Below, in pieces: positions 14,694 to 21,026 of a stretch of DNA of 21,026 nt. A model generated the notes under the pieces. It made no database searches, was not told the origin of the DNA, and saw nothing but the letters and a program-made list of their open reading frames with translations. Position numbers and translations under genes: made by a program. Within the stretch, counting starts at the first letter, position 1; each line of letters starts with the position of its first letter. The stretch is from Lachnospiraceae bacterium (GTDB lineage Bacteria > Bacillota > Clostridia > Lachnospirales > Lachnospiraceae), in assembly GCA_021204285.1 (NCBI GenBank), contig JAJPZP010000089.1, positions 1 through 21,026 on the forward strand. Reading direction: 5' to 3'.

Positions 14694-17069
14694 TTATTTA
14701 AATTCCACAATCGTTACGCCCGCGTCCCCTTCGCCGTAGGAGCCGAGCCGGTAGCTTTTTACGTATTTACAATGTTTCAGATGCTGCTGCACTGCATTTC
14801 GCAGCGCGCCGGTCCCCTTACCATGAACGATGCGCACGCTGGGCACATGAGCGAGGTAGGCGTCGTCGAGGTATTTATCGAGTTCCGCGAGCACTTCATC
14901 TACCGTGCTGCCGATCAGGTTCAGCTCCGCGCTGATGGCGGCGGATTTGGACATGCGCAGATTCCCGCTGCCGGAAGCAGTTCCTCCCGCGCGAAGATCT
15001 TCCGCTTCGCCGATGAACTCAAGATCGCTTACCTTGACCTGCGAACGCAGGATGCCCATCTGCACGAAGAGCTCACCCTTCGCGTTCGGCAGAGTGCTGA
15101 CCGTGCCCTCGAGATTCAGGCTCAGTACGCGCACCCGGTCTCCGATTTGCAGCTTATCCGCTTTGGCTTTCTTTTTCGGAATGGAAGCTTTGCGGCCTGT
15201 TCCGCCGGACTGCGCAGCGTCGAGCTTCTGCCGGAGCTTTGTGCGCTCCTGTTCCATTTCCCTCATGGCGCCGCCTGCCTTGCCATATTTATGAAAATTG
15301 CGGATCGTCTCGTCGGCGTAGTCCTTGGCTTCCTGCAAAATGGCAGAGGCGCGGATATTCGCGTCCTGGATGATCTTATCCCGTTTCTGGTCAAGGTTTT
15401 CCTGACGGCGTTGCAGCTCCTCCCGCAGTACGCGGGCTTCTTCTCTGTCACGCTGAATTTCCATCTTTTCGCGCTCCAGCGTAATGCGGCTTCGCTCAAG
15501 CTCGGAAATCATGTCCTCGAAACTTTCGTCCTGGGCGCTGATGTGTTCCCTTGCGTCCTCGATCAGGTGCTCCGGAAGCCCCAGACGCGAAGCGATCGCG
15601 AAAGCATTGCTTTTGCCCGGAATACCGATCAGGAGACGATAGGTTGGGCGTAGAGATTCCACGTCAAATTCGCAGCTGGCATTCTCTACATTTTCCGTAG
15701 AAAGTGCATAAACCTTCAGCTCACTGTAGTGCGTCGTCGCCATCGTACGGATGCCCTGTCGTTTCAGGTGATCGAGGATTGAGACTGCCAGTGCGGCGCC
15801 TTCGGTCGGATCGGTTCCGGCGCCAAGCTCGTCAAAGAGGACGAGGGAATCCGTCTGCGCTTCTTTTAATATGGAGACGATCGTACTCATGTGCGATGAA
15901 AAGGTGCTGAGGCTCTGTTCAATGCTCTGCTCATCCCCGATGTCTGCATAGACGTCGCCAAAGACAGCGAGTTCGGAGCCCTCTGAGGCAGGGATATGGA
16001 GTCCGGCCTGTCCCATCAGTGTAAAGAGTCCTACGGTCTTCAAAGAGACGGTCTTGCCGCCCGTGTTCGGACCGGTCACAATCAGCAGATGGAAGTCGTC
16101 TCCGAGGCGTACCGAGATGGGGACCGCTTTTCTGGGATCAAGCAGCGGATGGCGGCCGTTTCGGATGGAGAGACGGCGCTCGTCATTAAAAACGGGGCGC
16201 ACTGCGTCCATATCTTTCGCAAGCATCGCACGGGCGAAGATGAAGTCCAGCTCGACCAGCAGATCGTAGTCGCCGGAGATCTCGTCCGCCCAGGCGGCTG
16301 TCTTTTCGCTTAAGACCGCAAGGATCCGCTCAATCTCCTGCTGCTCTTTCAGCAGCAACTCCCGGAACTCATTATTCAGACGGACCACCGCCATCGGTTC
16401 GATGAACAGTGTGGAGCCGGTAGAACTCTGGTCGTGGATGACGCCCTGCACCTGTCCGCGGTATTTGGCCTTGACCGGCAGACAGTAGCGTCCGTCCCGC
16501 ATCGTGATCACCAGATCCTGAAGATAGCTGCGCGCAGAACCATTTATCATGGAGTTCAGCGTATTGTGCACGCGGTCGTTCATCTGACGCATCGAGCGGC
16601 GCAGCTGCAGAAGCGTGCTGCTGGCATCGTCTGCCATCTCATCGTCTGAGAGGATGCAGCGACGAATCTCAGTGGCCAGTCCGGGAAGCGGGTCCAGAAA
16701 TCCGAAGGACTCATCGAGAGAATCCGCCGGCTCTCCGTCGTCTTCCCGTATGCCATAGCGGCGCACCTTGTCTGCCGTCTCGAGGAGGGACAGGATACGG
16801 CGCAGTTCCCCCATGCCCAGCACACCGCCGATCGCAAGACGTTTTATGGAGTCGCGAATATCCCGGATTCCGCCAAAGGAGATGCTTCCCTGCAGGTAAA
16901 TGCGGTGCAGGGCATCCGCGGTCTGCGTTTGCATCCGCTCGATCTCCCACAGTGAGGAGGATGGAGTAAGGTGCATGCAGAGCTCCTTCGCGCCCGGGGA
17001 GGCGGCGTGCTCTGCGAGCATCTTCTGTATTTTATCAAATTCAAGCGTCTTCAAAACTTTCTGATTCAT
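14694..17069 (-). CDS. mutS2: MutS2 family ATPase with C-terminal Smr domain
   Basis: This 791-residue protein has the full MutS2 architecture: an N-terminal core and clamp (about 1-300), an ABC-type ATPase domain with Walker A TGPNTGGKT at 332-340 and Walker B LVLFDELGAGTDP at about 409-421, a long charged coiled coil at about 515-640, and an Smr domain at about 715-791 with HGKGTGALR. MutS2 proteins suppress recombination, and in Bacillus the protein (also called RqcU) acts on collided ribosomes. The Smr motif usually written LDLRG reads LNLIG here, so the nuclease may be altered. The length matches the family's 780-790. The ATG at 17069 has a weak TTGAGAC site and a possible promoter whose start point would fall on the ATG. 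It heads the operon with the regulator and kinase. Confidence 0.96.
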   Translation of the reverse strand: MNQKVLKTLEFDKIQKMLAEHAASPGAKELCMHLTPSSSLWEIERMQTQTADALHRIYLQGSISFGGIRDIRDSIKRLAIGGVLGMGELRRILSLLETADKVRRYGIREDDGEPADSLDESFGFLDPLPGLATEIRRCILSDDEMADDASSTLLQLRRSMRQMNDRVHNTLNSMINGSARSYLQDLVITMRDGRYCLPVKAKYRGQVQGVIHDQSSTGSTLFIEPMAVVRLNNEFRELLLKEQQEIERILAVLSEKTAAWADEISGDYDLLVELDFIFARAMLAKDMDAVRPVFNDERRLSIRNGRHPLLDPRKAVPISVRLGDDFHLLIVTGPNTGGKTVSLKTVGLFTLMGQAGLHIPASEGSELAVFGDVYADIGDEQSIEQSLSTFSSHMSTIVSILKEAQTDSLVLFDELGAGTDPTEGAALAVSILDHLKRQGIRTMATTHYSELKVYALSTENVENASCEFDVESLRPTYRLLIGIPGKSNAFAIASRLGLPEHLIEDAREHISAQDESFEDMISELERSRITLEREKMEIQRDREEARVLREELQRRQENLDQKRDKIIQDANIRASAILQEAKDYADETIRNFHKYGKAGGAMREMEQERTKLRQKLDAAQSGGTGRKASIPKKKAKADKLQIGDRVRVLSLNLEGTVSTLPNAKGELFVQMGILRSQVKVSDLEFIGEAEDLRAGGTASGSGNLRMSKSAAISAELNLIGSTVDEVLAELDKYLDDAYLAHVPSVRIVHGKGTGALRNAVQQHLKHCKYVKSYRLGSYGEGDAGVTIVEFK

Positions 17070-17075
17070 GTCTCA

Positions 17076-17104
17076 AGTATGAATGATTTCGCCGAAAAAA
17101 TCAA
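17076..17104 (-). promoter_or_regulatory. Possible mutS2 promoter close to the start codon
   Basis: On the minus strand TTGATT (17104-17099) and CATACT (17081-17076) are 17 bases apart. The -10 box ends six bases before the ATG, so a transcript from it would be leaderless or nearly so. Both boxes are four-of-six matches. Confidence 0.35.
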
Positions 17105-17120
17105 TGCTTTTGTAATTCGG

Positions 17121-17149
17121 TAGACATTGAAACCGAAAAATGATAAACT
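17121..17149 (+). promoter_or_regulatory. Probable promoter of the HtrA-like gene
   Basis: TAGACA (17121-17126) is a five-of-six -35 box, followed after 17 bases by TAAACT (17144-17149). The predicted start near 17156 agrees with translation beginning at 17193. It faces away from the mutS2 promoter. Confidence 0.5.
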
Positions 17150-17192
17150 GTTTGCGATGAGGCAAAGTGCGCCTGTCCCGATGGAGGAGCCT

Positions 17193-18494
17193 ATGGGGGA
17201 AGATAAGAAGGACGAAAACAGCAATTTCTCATTTATGAAGGAGAAAGTCAAGCATAAGCCGGTCTATCAGAATCCGCTGTTTCGAAAAGCAGCTACAGCG
17301 GTGATCTGCGGCGTTCTGTTTGCGGTGGCGGCGCTGCTGGTCTGGGCGTTTCTGTTGCCGATGCTCCGGAGTGAGTCTGAGGAAGATGTGGAGCTTCAGC
17401 CCATAGAGATTGCGGAGGAAGAAGATGAGGCGTCCGATGAGGCGCAACAATCGGAGACAGAAGATGGGGAACAGCAGGTGGATTCTGAGTCGACCGTTTA
17501 TATTACGGAGACGATCAGCCTGGAGCTGGAGGATTATGAAAAGCTGTACCAGCAGTTGTCCGTGATTGCGTCCACAGTACAGAAAAGCCTGGTTAATATT
17601 TCGGTGGTGTCGGAGAATATGGACTGGTTTGCGGAGACCTTTACGACGCAGAACAGCGTCAGCGGGATGCTGGTTGGGGATAATGGTCTGGAGCTTCTGA
17701 TCCTGACGGAGTATGACGCGGTCAGTGGCGGCGACGAGTACGTGGTTACTTTCTATGATTATACTACAGCGTCCGCTACGCTGAAAAAATATGACCGGAA
17801 TACGGGACTTGCCGCAATCAGTGTCAATCTCAGCGATATCTCGGATTCCACGAAGGAGATCATTACTTACGCGGAGCTTGGCTCTTCGAAGTCGGTTCGG
17901 AGCGGTCAGTCGGTACTTGCGGTGGGAAATCCGCTGGGAAGCTATGGATCCGTGCTCTCCGGAAGCCTGACCTCTGTTACGCAGACGGCTTCCCTTTATG
18001 ATGGGAGTTACAATATCCTGACTACGGATATAGCGAAAGCGGACGGCGGCAGCGGCGTGCTGATCAACTGGAGTGGAGAGATCGTCGGGCTGATTCAGGA
18101 GAGTTGCGAGGTGAACGCCCAGACGGATACGATTCAGGCTTACGGTATTTCCGATATGAAGGATATCATTGAGCATCTGTCAAACAGTCAGGATATTGTA
18201 TATATGGGGATTATCGGGGCGGATGTGACGACATCCGTATCGGAGTCGGAGAATATCCCTGTTGGCGTCTATGTGTCTGAGGTGGGGATGGATTCCCCGG
18301 CCTTCCGGGCGGGAATTCAGCCCGGTGACATTATTGTCTCCATGAGTGGACAGACAGTGACAAATTTGAGTGATATAAAGTCGATCCTGTTGAAATGTTC
18401 TAACGACCAGACGATCCAGGTGGTCTGCAAGCGTCTGGAAAAGACGGAGTATCAGGATCTGGAGCTGACCGTAGATCTGAAGATTTTGCAGTAG
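17193..18494 (+). CDS. Membrane-anchored HtrA-like pseudoprotease with PDZ domain
   Basis: This 433-residue protein has a short cytosolic basic N-terminus, one membrane span at about 33-57, a very acidic linker at about 60-100, a trypsin-like fold at about 120-325 and a PDZ domain at about 338-430 (RAGIQPGDIIVSMSG). Compared with HtrA/DegP, the TN-x-HVV catalytic His aligns with Asp175 (LTEYDAV), and the catalytic Asp of DLAV aligns with Gly205 (TGLAAI). Ser287 remains, but in GGSGV instead of GNSGG. It is therefore probably catalytically dead and may bind peptides or partner proteins at the outer membrane face. The ATG at 17193 is chosen for GGAGGAG at 17183-17189; a TTG at 17127 or ATG at 17157 has none. 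It is divergent from mutS2. Confidence 0.85.
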   Translation: MGEDKKDENSNFSFMKEKVKHKPVYQNPLFRKAATAVICGVLFAVAALLVWAFLLPMLRSESEEDVELQPIEIAEEEDEASDEAQQSETEDGEQQVDSESTVYITETISLELEDYEKLYQQLSVIASTVQKSLVNISVVSENMDWFAETFTTQNSVSGMLVGDNGLELLILTEYDAVSGGDEYVVTFYDYTTASATLKKYDRNTGLAAISVNLSDISDSTKEIITYAELGSSKSVRSGQSVLAVGNPLGSYGSVLSGSLTSVTQTASLYDGSYNILTTDIAKADGGSGVLINWSGEIVGLIQESCEVNAQTDTIQAYGISDMKDIIEHLSNSQDIVYMGIIGADVTTSVSESENIPVGVYVSEVGMDSPAFRAGIQPGDIIVSMSGQTVTNLSDIKSILLKCSNDQTIQVVCKRLEKTEYQDLELTVDLKILQ

Positions 18495-18496
18495 CA

Positions 18497-18554
18497 GTTC
18501 AGAGCAGCAGCGAAGTGAAAAGGTGCTGGGCCTCTGTGGCCTGCTGTTCTGAAC
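18497..18554 (+). repeat. Long inverted repeat between the HtrA-like gene and yhaM
   Basis: GTTCAGAGCAGCAG (18497-18510) pairs with CTGCTGTTCTGAAC (18541-18554), 14 pairs with one G-U, enclosing 30 bases in which GGCC (18529-18532) can pair with GGCC (18538-18541). There is no following T-run, so it is not a normal terminator. It begins just after the upstream stop codon. It may be an RNA-stability element, an RNase III site or a small dispersed palindrome. Confidence 0.55.
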
Positions 18555-18591
18555 GTGACATTATACAATGATAACAGGGAGAGAAGAGAAA

Positions 18592-19536
18592 ATGAAATAT
18601 ATTGAGTCGCTCCGCGAAGGGGAGCGTGTTTCCGGTATTTATCTTTGCAAATCGCGCCAGAGCGCGTTGACCAAGTCCGGAAAAGCCTACGAAAACGTGG
18701 TTTTTCAGGATAAGACAGGAGTCGCGGACGGGAAAATCTGGGATCCGAATTCACAGGGCATCGCGGATTTTGCCGCGCTGGACTATGTAGATATCGTGGC
18801 GGATGTGACGAGCTTTCAGGGGCAGCTGCAGCTGAATGTAAAGCGGGTGCGCAAGGCGAAAGAAGGCGAGTATAATCCGGTCGACTATGTGCCGGTCAGC
18901 AGTAAAGATATTGACGTCATGTATCAGGAGCTGCTGGGTTATGTGCGACAGGTGAAGAATCCCTATCTGTCAAAGCTTCTGAACGATATCTTTGTGGATG
19001 ACCGGGAATTTGTCCGCGCCTTCCGTTTCAGCAGTGCGGCCAAGACCGTGCATCATGGCTTTGTAGGAGGGCTTCTGGAGCACACCTTAAGCGTCACGAA
19101 GCTCTGCGAGTATTATGTGAATCATTATCCGATGCTGGATGCCGATCTTCTGTACACGGCGGCGATGTGCCACGATATCGGGAAGGTGAGTGAGCTCTCG
19201 GCTTTCCCGGAAAATGATTATACCGACGAGGGACAGCTGCTCGGCCATATTATGATCGGCGCGGAGATGGTGGGGGAGCGCATCCGGAAGATTCCCGGTT
19301 TTCCGGTGAAGCTCGCAAATGAGCTCAAGCACTGTATTCTGGCACATCACGGAGAGCTGGAGTACGGCTCGCCGAAGAAGCCGGCGCTGCTGGAGGCGGT
19401 GGCGCTGAATTTCGCGGACAACACGGATGCGCATCTGGAGACGATGATTGAGGCGCTGCAGGCGGCCGGGGATAAGACGGGGTGGCTCGGCTACAACCGG
19501 TTCTTTGAGTCGAACATCCGCAGGACGGGGAAGTGA
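18592..19536 (+). CDS. yhaM: YhaM-family 3'-5' exoribonuclease
   Basis: This 314-residue cytosolic protein has the length and layout of Bacillus YhaM: an N-terminal OB-fold at about 10-90 that binds nucleic acid, and an HD domain at about 150-290. HD metal-binding residues are visible in HHGFVGGLLEHTLS (His164), CHDIGK (His194-Asp195), HH at 252-253 and ADNTDAH (Asp276). Family members degrade RNA or single-stranded DNA from the 3' end and trim transcript ends. The start at 18592 follows GGGAGAG; an ATG at 18568 has no site in front of it. The upstream stretch holds a weak TATACA-like -10 and the inverted repeat at 18497-18554. A 150-bp palindromic element separates it from the methyltransferase gene. 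Confidence 0.92.
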   Translation: MKYIESLREGERVSGIYLCKSRQSALTKSGKAYENVVFQDKTGVADGKIWDPNSQGIADFAALDYVDIVADVTSFQGQLQLNVKRVRKAKEGEYNPVDYVPVSSKDIDVMYQELLGYVRQVKNPYLSKLLNDIFVDDREFVRAFRFSSAAKTVHHGFVGGLLEHTLSVTKLCEYYVNHYPMLDADLLYTAAMCHDIGKVSELSAFPENDYTDEGQLLGHIMIGAEMVGERIRKIPGFPVKLANELKHCILAHHGELEYGSPKKPALLEAVALNFADNTDAHLETMIEALQAAGDKTGWLGYNRFFESNIRRTGK

Positions 19537-19560
19537 GGGGTGGCCTCCGTTTCTTTTCTA

Positions 19561-19738
19561 CAAAGGGACGCGTAACCCGGGCGGTATATAAATTTGGACC
19601 CGCTCGCGCTTAGTGGGAGGACGTAGCGGTTCTAACCTCAGCCGGCGCCTGACGGCTTGGCTTCGCTAAGAACCGACGCCTCCCAATGGTCCGATTTATA
19701 TACTGGCTCGGGTTACGCTACACTATGCAAAGAGGACG
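19561..19738 (+). repeat. Nested imperfect palindrome of about 150 bp with short flanking repeats
   Basis: GCGTAACCCG (19570-19579) pairs with CGGGTTACGC (19709-19718), GTATATAAAT (19584-19593) with ATTTATATAC (19694-19703), and GGACC (19596-19600) with GGTCC (19688-19692). Further in, TGGGAGG (19614-19620) pairs with CCTCCCA (19679-19685), CGGTTCT (19627-19633) with AGAACCG (19669-19675), and AGCCG (19640-19644) with CGGCT (19653-19657). The ends are flanked by CAAAGGGACG (19561-19570) and CAAAGAGGACG (19728-19738), which differ by one base. It may be a MITE-like miniature element or a structured RNA. It has no open reading frame and no terminator T-run. Confidence 0.7.
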
Positions 19739-19740
19739 AT

Positions 19741-21026
19741 ATGAAAAAAGACGACTTGATCACTTTAAAAATAGAAGATATGGGGACAGATGGCGAGGGT
19801 ATCGGCAAGGCGGATGGCTTCGCTATTTTTGTGAAGGATGCTGTGAAGGGCGATCTCGTTGAGGCGAAGGTCATGAAGATGAAGAAGCAGTACGGCTTCG
19901 CGCGTCTGATGCGGGTGCTTGAGCCTTCACCGTTGCGGGTCGAGCCGCGCTGTCCGCATGCGAGGCGCTGCGGGGGCTGTCAGCTGCAGGCGATGAGTTA
20001 TGCGGCGCAGCTGGATTTTAAGGCAGATAAGGTCTGGAACAATCTGCGGCGCATCGGCGGCCTGACGGATCTGGAAAGGCCTCAGATTATGGGGATGGAG
20101 GATCCCTGGCGCTACCGCAATAAGGCGCAGTTCCCGTTCGGCACGGATCGCGAGGGGCGCATCGTGACCGGCTTTTACGCGGCGCGCAGCCATACGATCA
20201 TTCCCTGCACGGAGTGCCTGATCGGGGTGGAGGAGAACCATCCGATTCTGGAAAAGATTCTTTCCCATATGGAGAAATATAGCATTCCAGCTTATGATGA
20301 GCAGAGTGGGGAGGGGCTCCTGCGTCATGTGCTGATCCGCAAGGGCTTTTCGACTGGGGAGCTCATGGTCTGCCTGATTCTGAACGGGAGAAGGTTTCCG
20401 GCGATGGGGGAGCTGGTCGTCTCGCTGTGCGAGCTGCCGGGGATGACGGGCATTTCCGTGAATGTCAATATGCAGAATACGAATGTGATCATGGGTGCGG
20501 AGACGGTTCCGGTCTGGGGGCAGGCTTATATTACGGACACGATCGGCGATATTCACTATCAGATCTCGCCGCGTTCTTTCTATCAGGTCAATCCCGTGCA
20601 GACGGAGAAGCTCTACCGGACCGCGTTGGAATTTGCCGATCTTAAGGGGAATGAGACGGTCTGGGATCTCTACTGCGGCATCGGTACGATTTCTCTGTTC
20701 CTTGCGCAGAAGGCGGGAAAAGTCTATGGTGTGGAGGTCGTACCGGAGGCCATCGCCGACGCACGCCGCAACGCGAAATTAAACGGGATAAGCAATGTGG
20801 AATTTTTCGTTGGAAAGGCGGAGGAAGTCTTGCCTGAAAAATATAAGCGCGAGGGCATCCATGCGGATGTGATCGTCGTCGACCCGCCGCGGAAGGGCTG
20901 TGATGAAGCCGCGCTCGAAACGATGGCGAAGATGCAGCCGGAGAGGATCGTGTACGTGAGCTGTGACAGCGCGACGCTTGCGCGGGACGTGAAGAGGCTC
21001 GGGGAGCTGGGCTATGAGGTGAGGAA
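19741..21026 (+). CDS. rlmD: 23S rRNA (uracil-C5)-methyltransferase, RlmD/RumA family, 3' end outside the window
   Basis: The reading frame is open from the ATG at 19741 to the window edge (428 codons, no stop seen). Residues 1-60 form a TRAM-type RNA-binding domain (ITLKIEDMGTDGEGIGKADGF). Four cysteines that should hold a 4Fe-4S cluster are Cys71, Cys77, Cys80 and probably Cys159. The methyltransferase part has the SAM-binding DLYCGIGTISLFL, the VDPPRKG motif and the catalytic cysteine in YVSCDSATLARD. These enzymes put a methyl group on uridines of 23S rRNA; which position (or both, as in RlmCD) cannot be told here. AGAGG lies before the ATG. Only the last 20-40 residues should be missing. 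The name is by family and could also be rlmCD. Confidence 0.93.
   Translation, partial: MKKDDLITLKIEDMGTDGEGIGKADGFAIFVKDAVKGDLVEAKVMKMKKQYGFARLMRVLEPSPLRVEPRCPHARRCGGCQLQAMSYAAQLDFKADKVWNNLRRIGGLTDLERPQIMGMEDPWRYRNKAQFPFGTDREGRIVTGFYAARSHTIIPCTECLIGVEENHPILEKILSHMEKYSIPAYDEQSGEGLLRHVLIRKGFSTGELMVCLILNGRRFPAMGELVVSLCELPGMTGISVNVNMQNTNVIMGAETVPVWGQAYITDTIGDIHYQISPRSFYQVNPVQTEKLYRTALEFADLKGNETVWDLYCGIGTISLFLAQKAGKVYGVEVVPEAIADARRNAKLNGISNVEFFVGKAEEVLPEKYKREGIHADVIVVDPPRKGCDEAALETMAKMQPERIVYVSCDSATLARDVKRLGELGYEVR

Noticed and set aside
14772..15653. 293-codon plus-strand open frame opposite mutS2
   Set aside because: It lies entirely within the well-supported mutS2 gene, has no family features, and its composition mirrors the complementary codons.
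17229..18176. 315-codon minus-strand open frame opposite the HtrA-like gene
   Set aside because: Low-complexity Arg/His/Leu-rich product with no start signal; the plus strand encodes a recognisable membrane and PDZ protein.

Overview
The window looks like a chromosomal segment of a medium-GC Gram-positive Clostridia, most likely a Lachnospiraceae-type gut anaerobe. This rests on strong AGGAGG-type ribosome binding sites, near-consensus sigma-A promoters, OmpR/histidine-kinase pairs, MutS2 with a C-terminal Smr domain, a YhaM-type exoribonuclease and an SH3b-NlpC/P60 wall hydrolase. I see no rRNA, tRNA, CRISPR array, phage gene, plasmid gene or transposase. Gene order is dense, and no gene-free stretch exceeds about 300 bases.

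Layout. At 1-1750 there is a short-chain dehydrogenase behind a 16-bp palindrome, a relic of a second dehydrogenase tail, a shared hairpin terminator and a convergent hemolysin III/TrhA-type membrane protein. At 1870-3105 a secreted NlpC/P60 peptidoglycan hydrolase is read on the minus strand from a perfect TTGACA-17-TATAAT promoter. At 3186-7363, on the plus strand, there is an acidic protein of unknown function, a membrane-anchored extracytoplasmic protein whose C-terminus resembles a degenerate C39 peptidase, and an M29 aminopeptidase. At 7452-10162 an OmpR-type regulator and a multi-span histidine kinase overlap by ATGA. At 10235-12523 an aconitase-superfamily hydratase sits behind a palindrome that contains its -10 box. 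At 12554-17069, on the minus strand, mutS2, a second response regulator and a second histidine kinase form one compact operon. At 17193-18494 a divergent membrane protein has an HtrA-like fold plus PDZ but has lost two of three catalytic residues. At 18592-19536 is yhaM. At 19741 a 23S rRNA m5U methyltransferase begins and runs off the window.

How the genes work together. Most are housekeeping or envelope functions: wall hydrolysis, envelope sensing by two kinases, peptide turnover, RNA processing (YhaM), rRNA modification and ribosome or DNA quality control (MutS2). I did not find a convincing new defence or biosynthetic cluster. The most interesting unexplained items are a 150-bp nested imperfect palindrome flanked by near-identical short repeats before the methyltransferase, a second inverted repeat before yhaM, two envelope pseudo-peptidases (HtrA-like and C39-like), and several palindromes that overlap promoters. 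All functional assignments are from reading the sequence; no database search was run.
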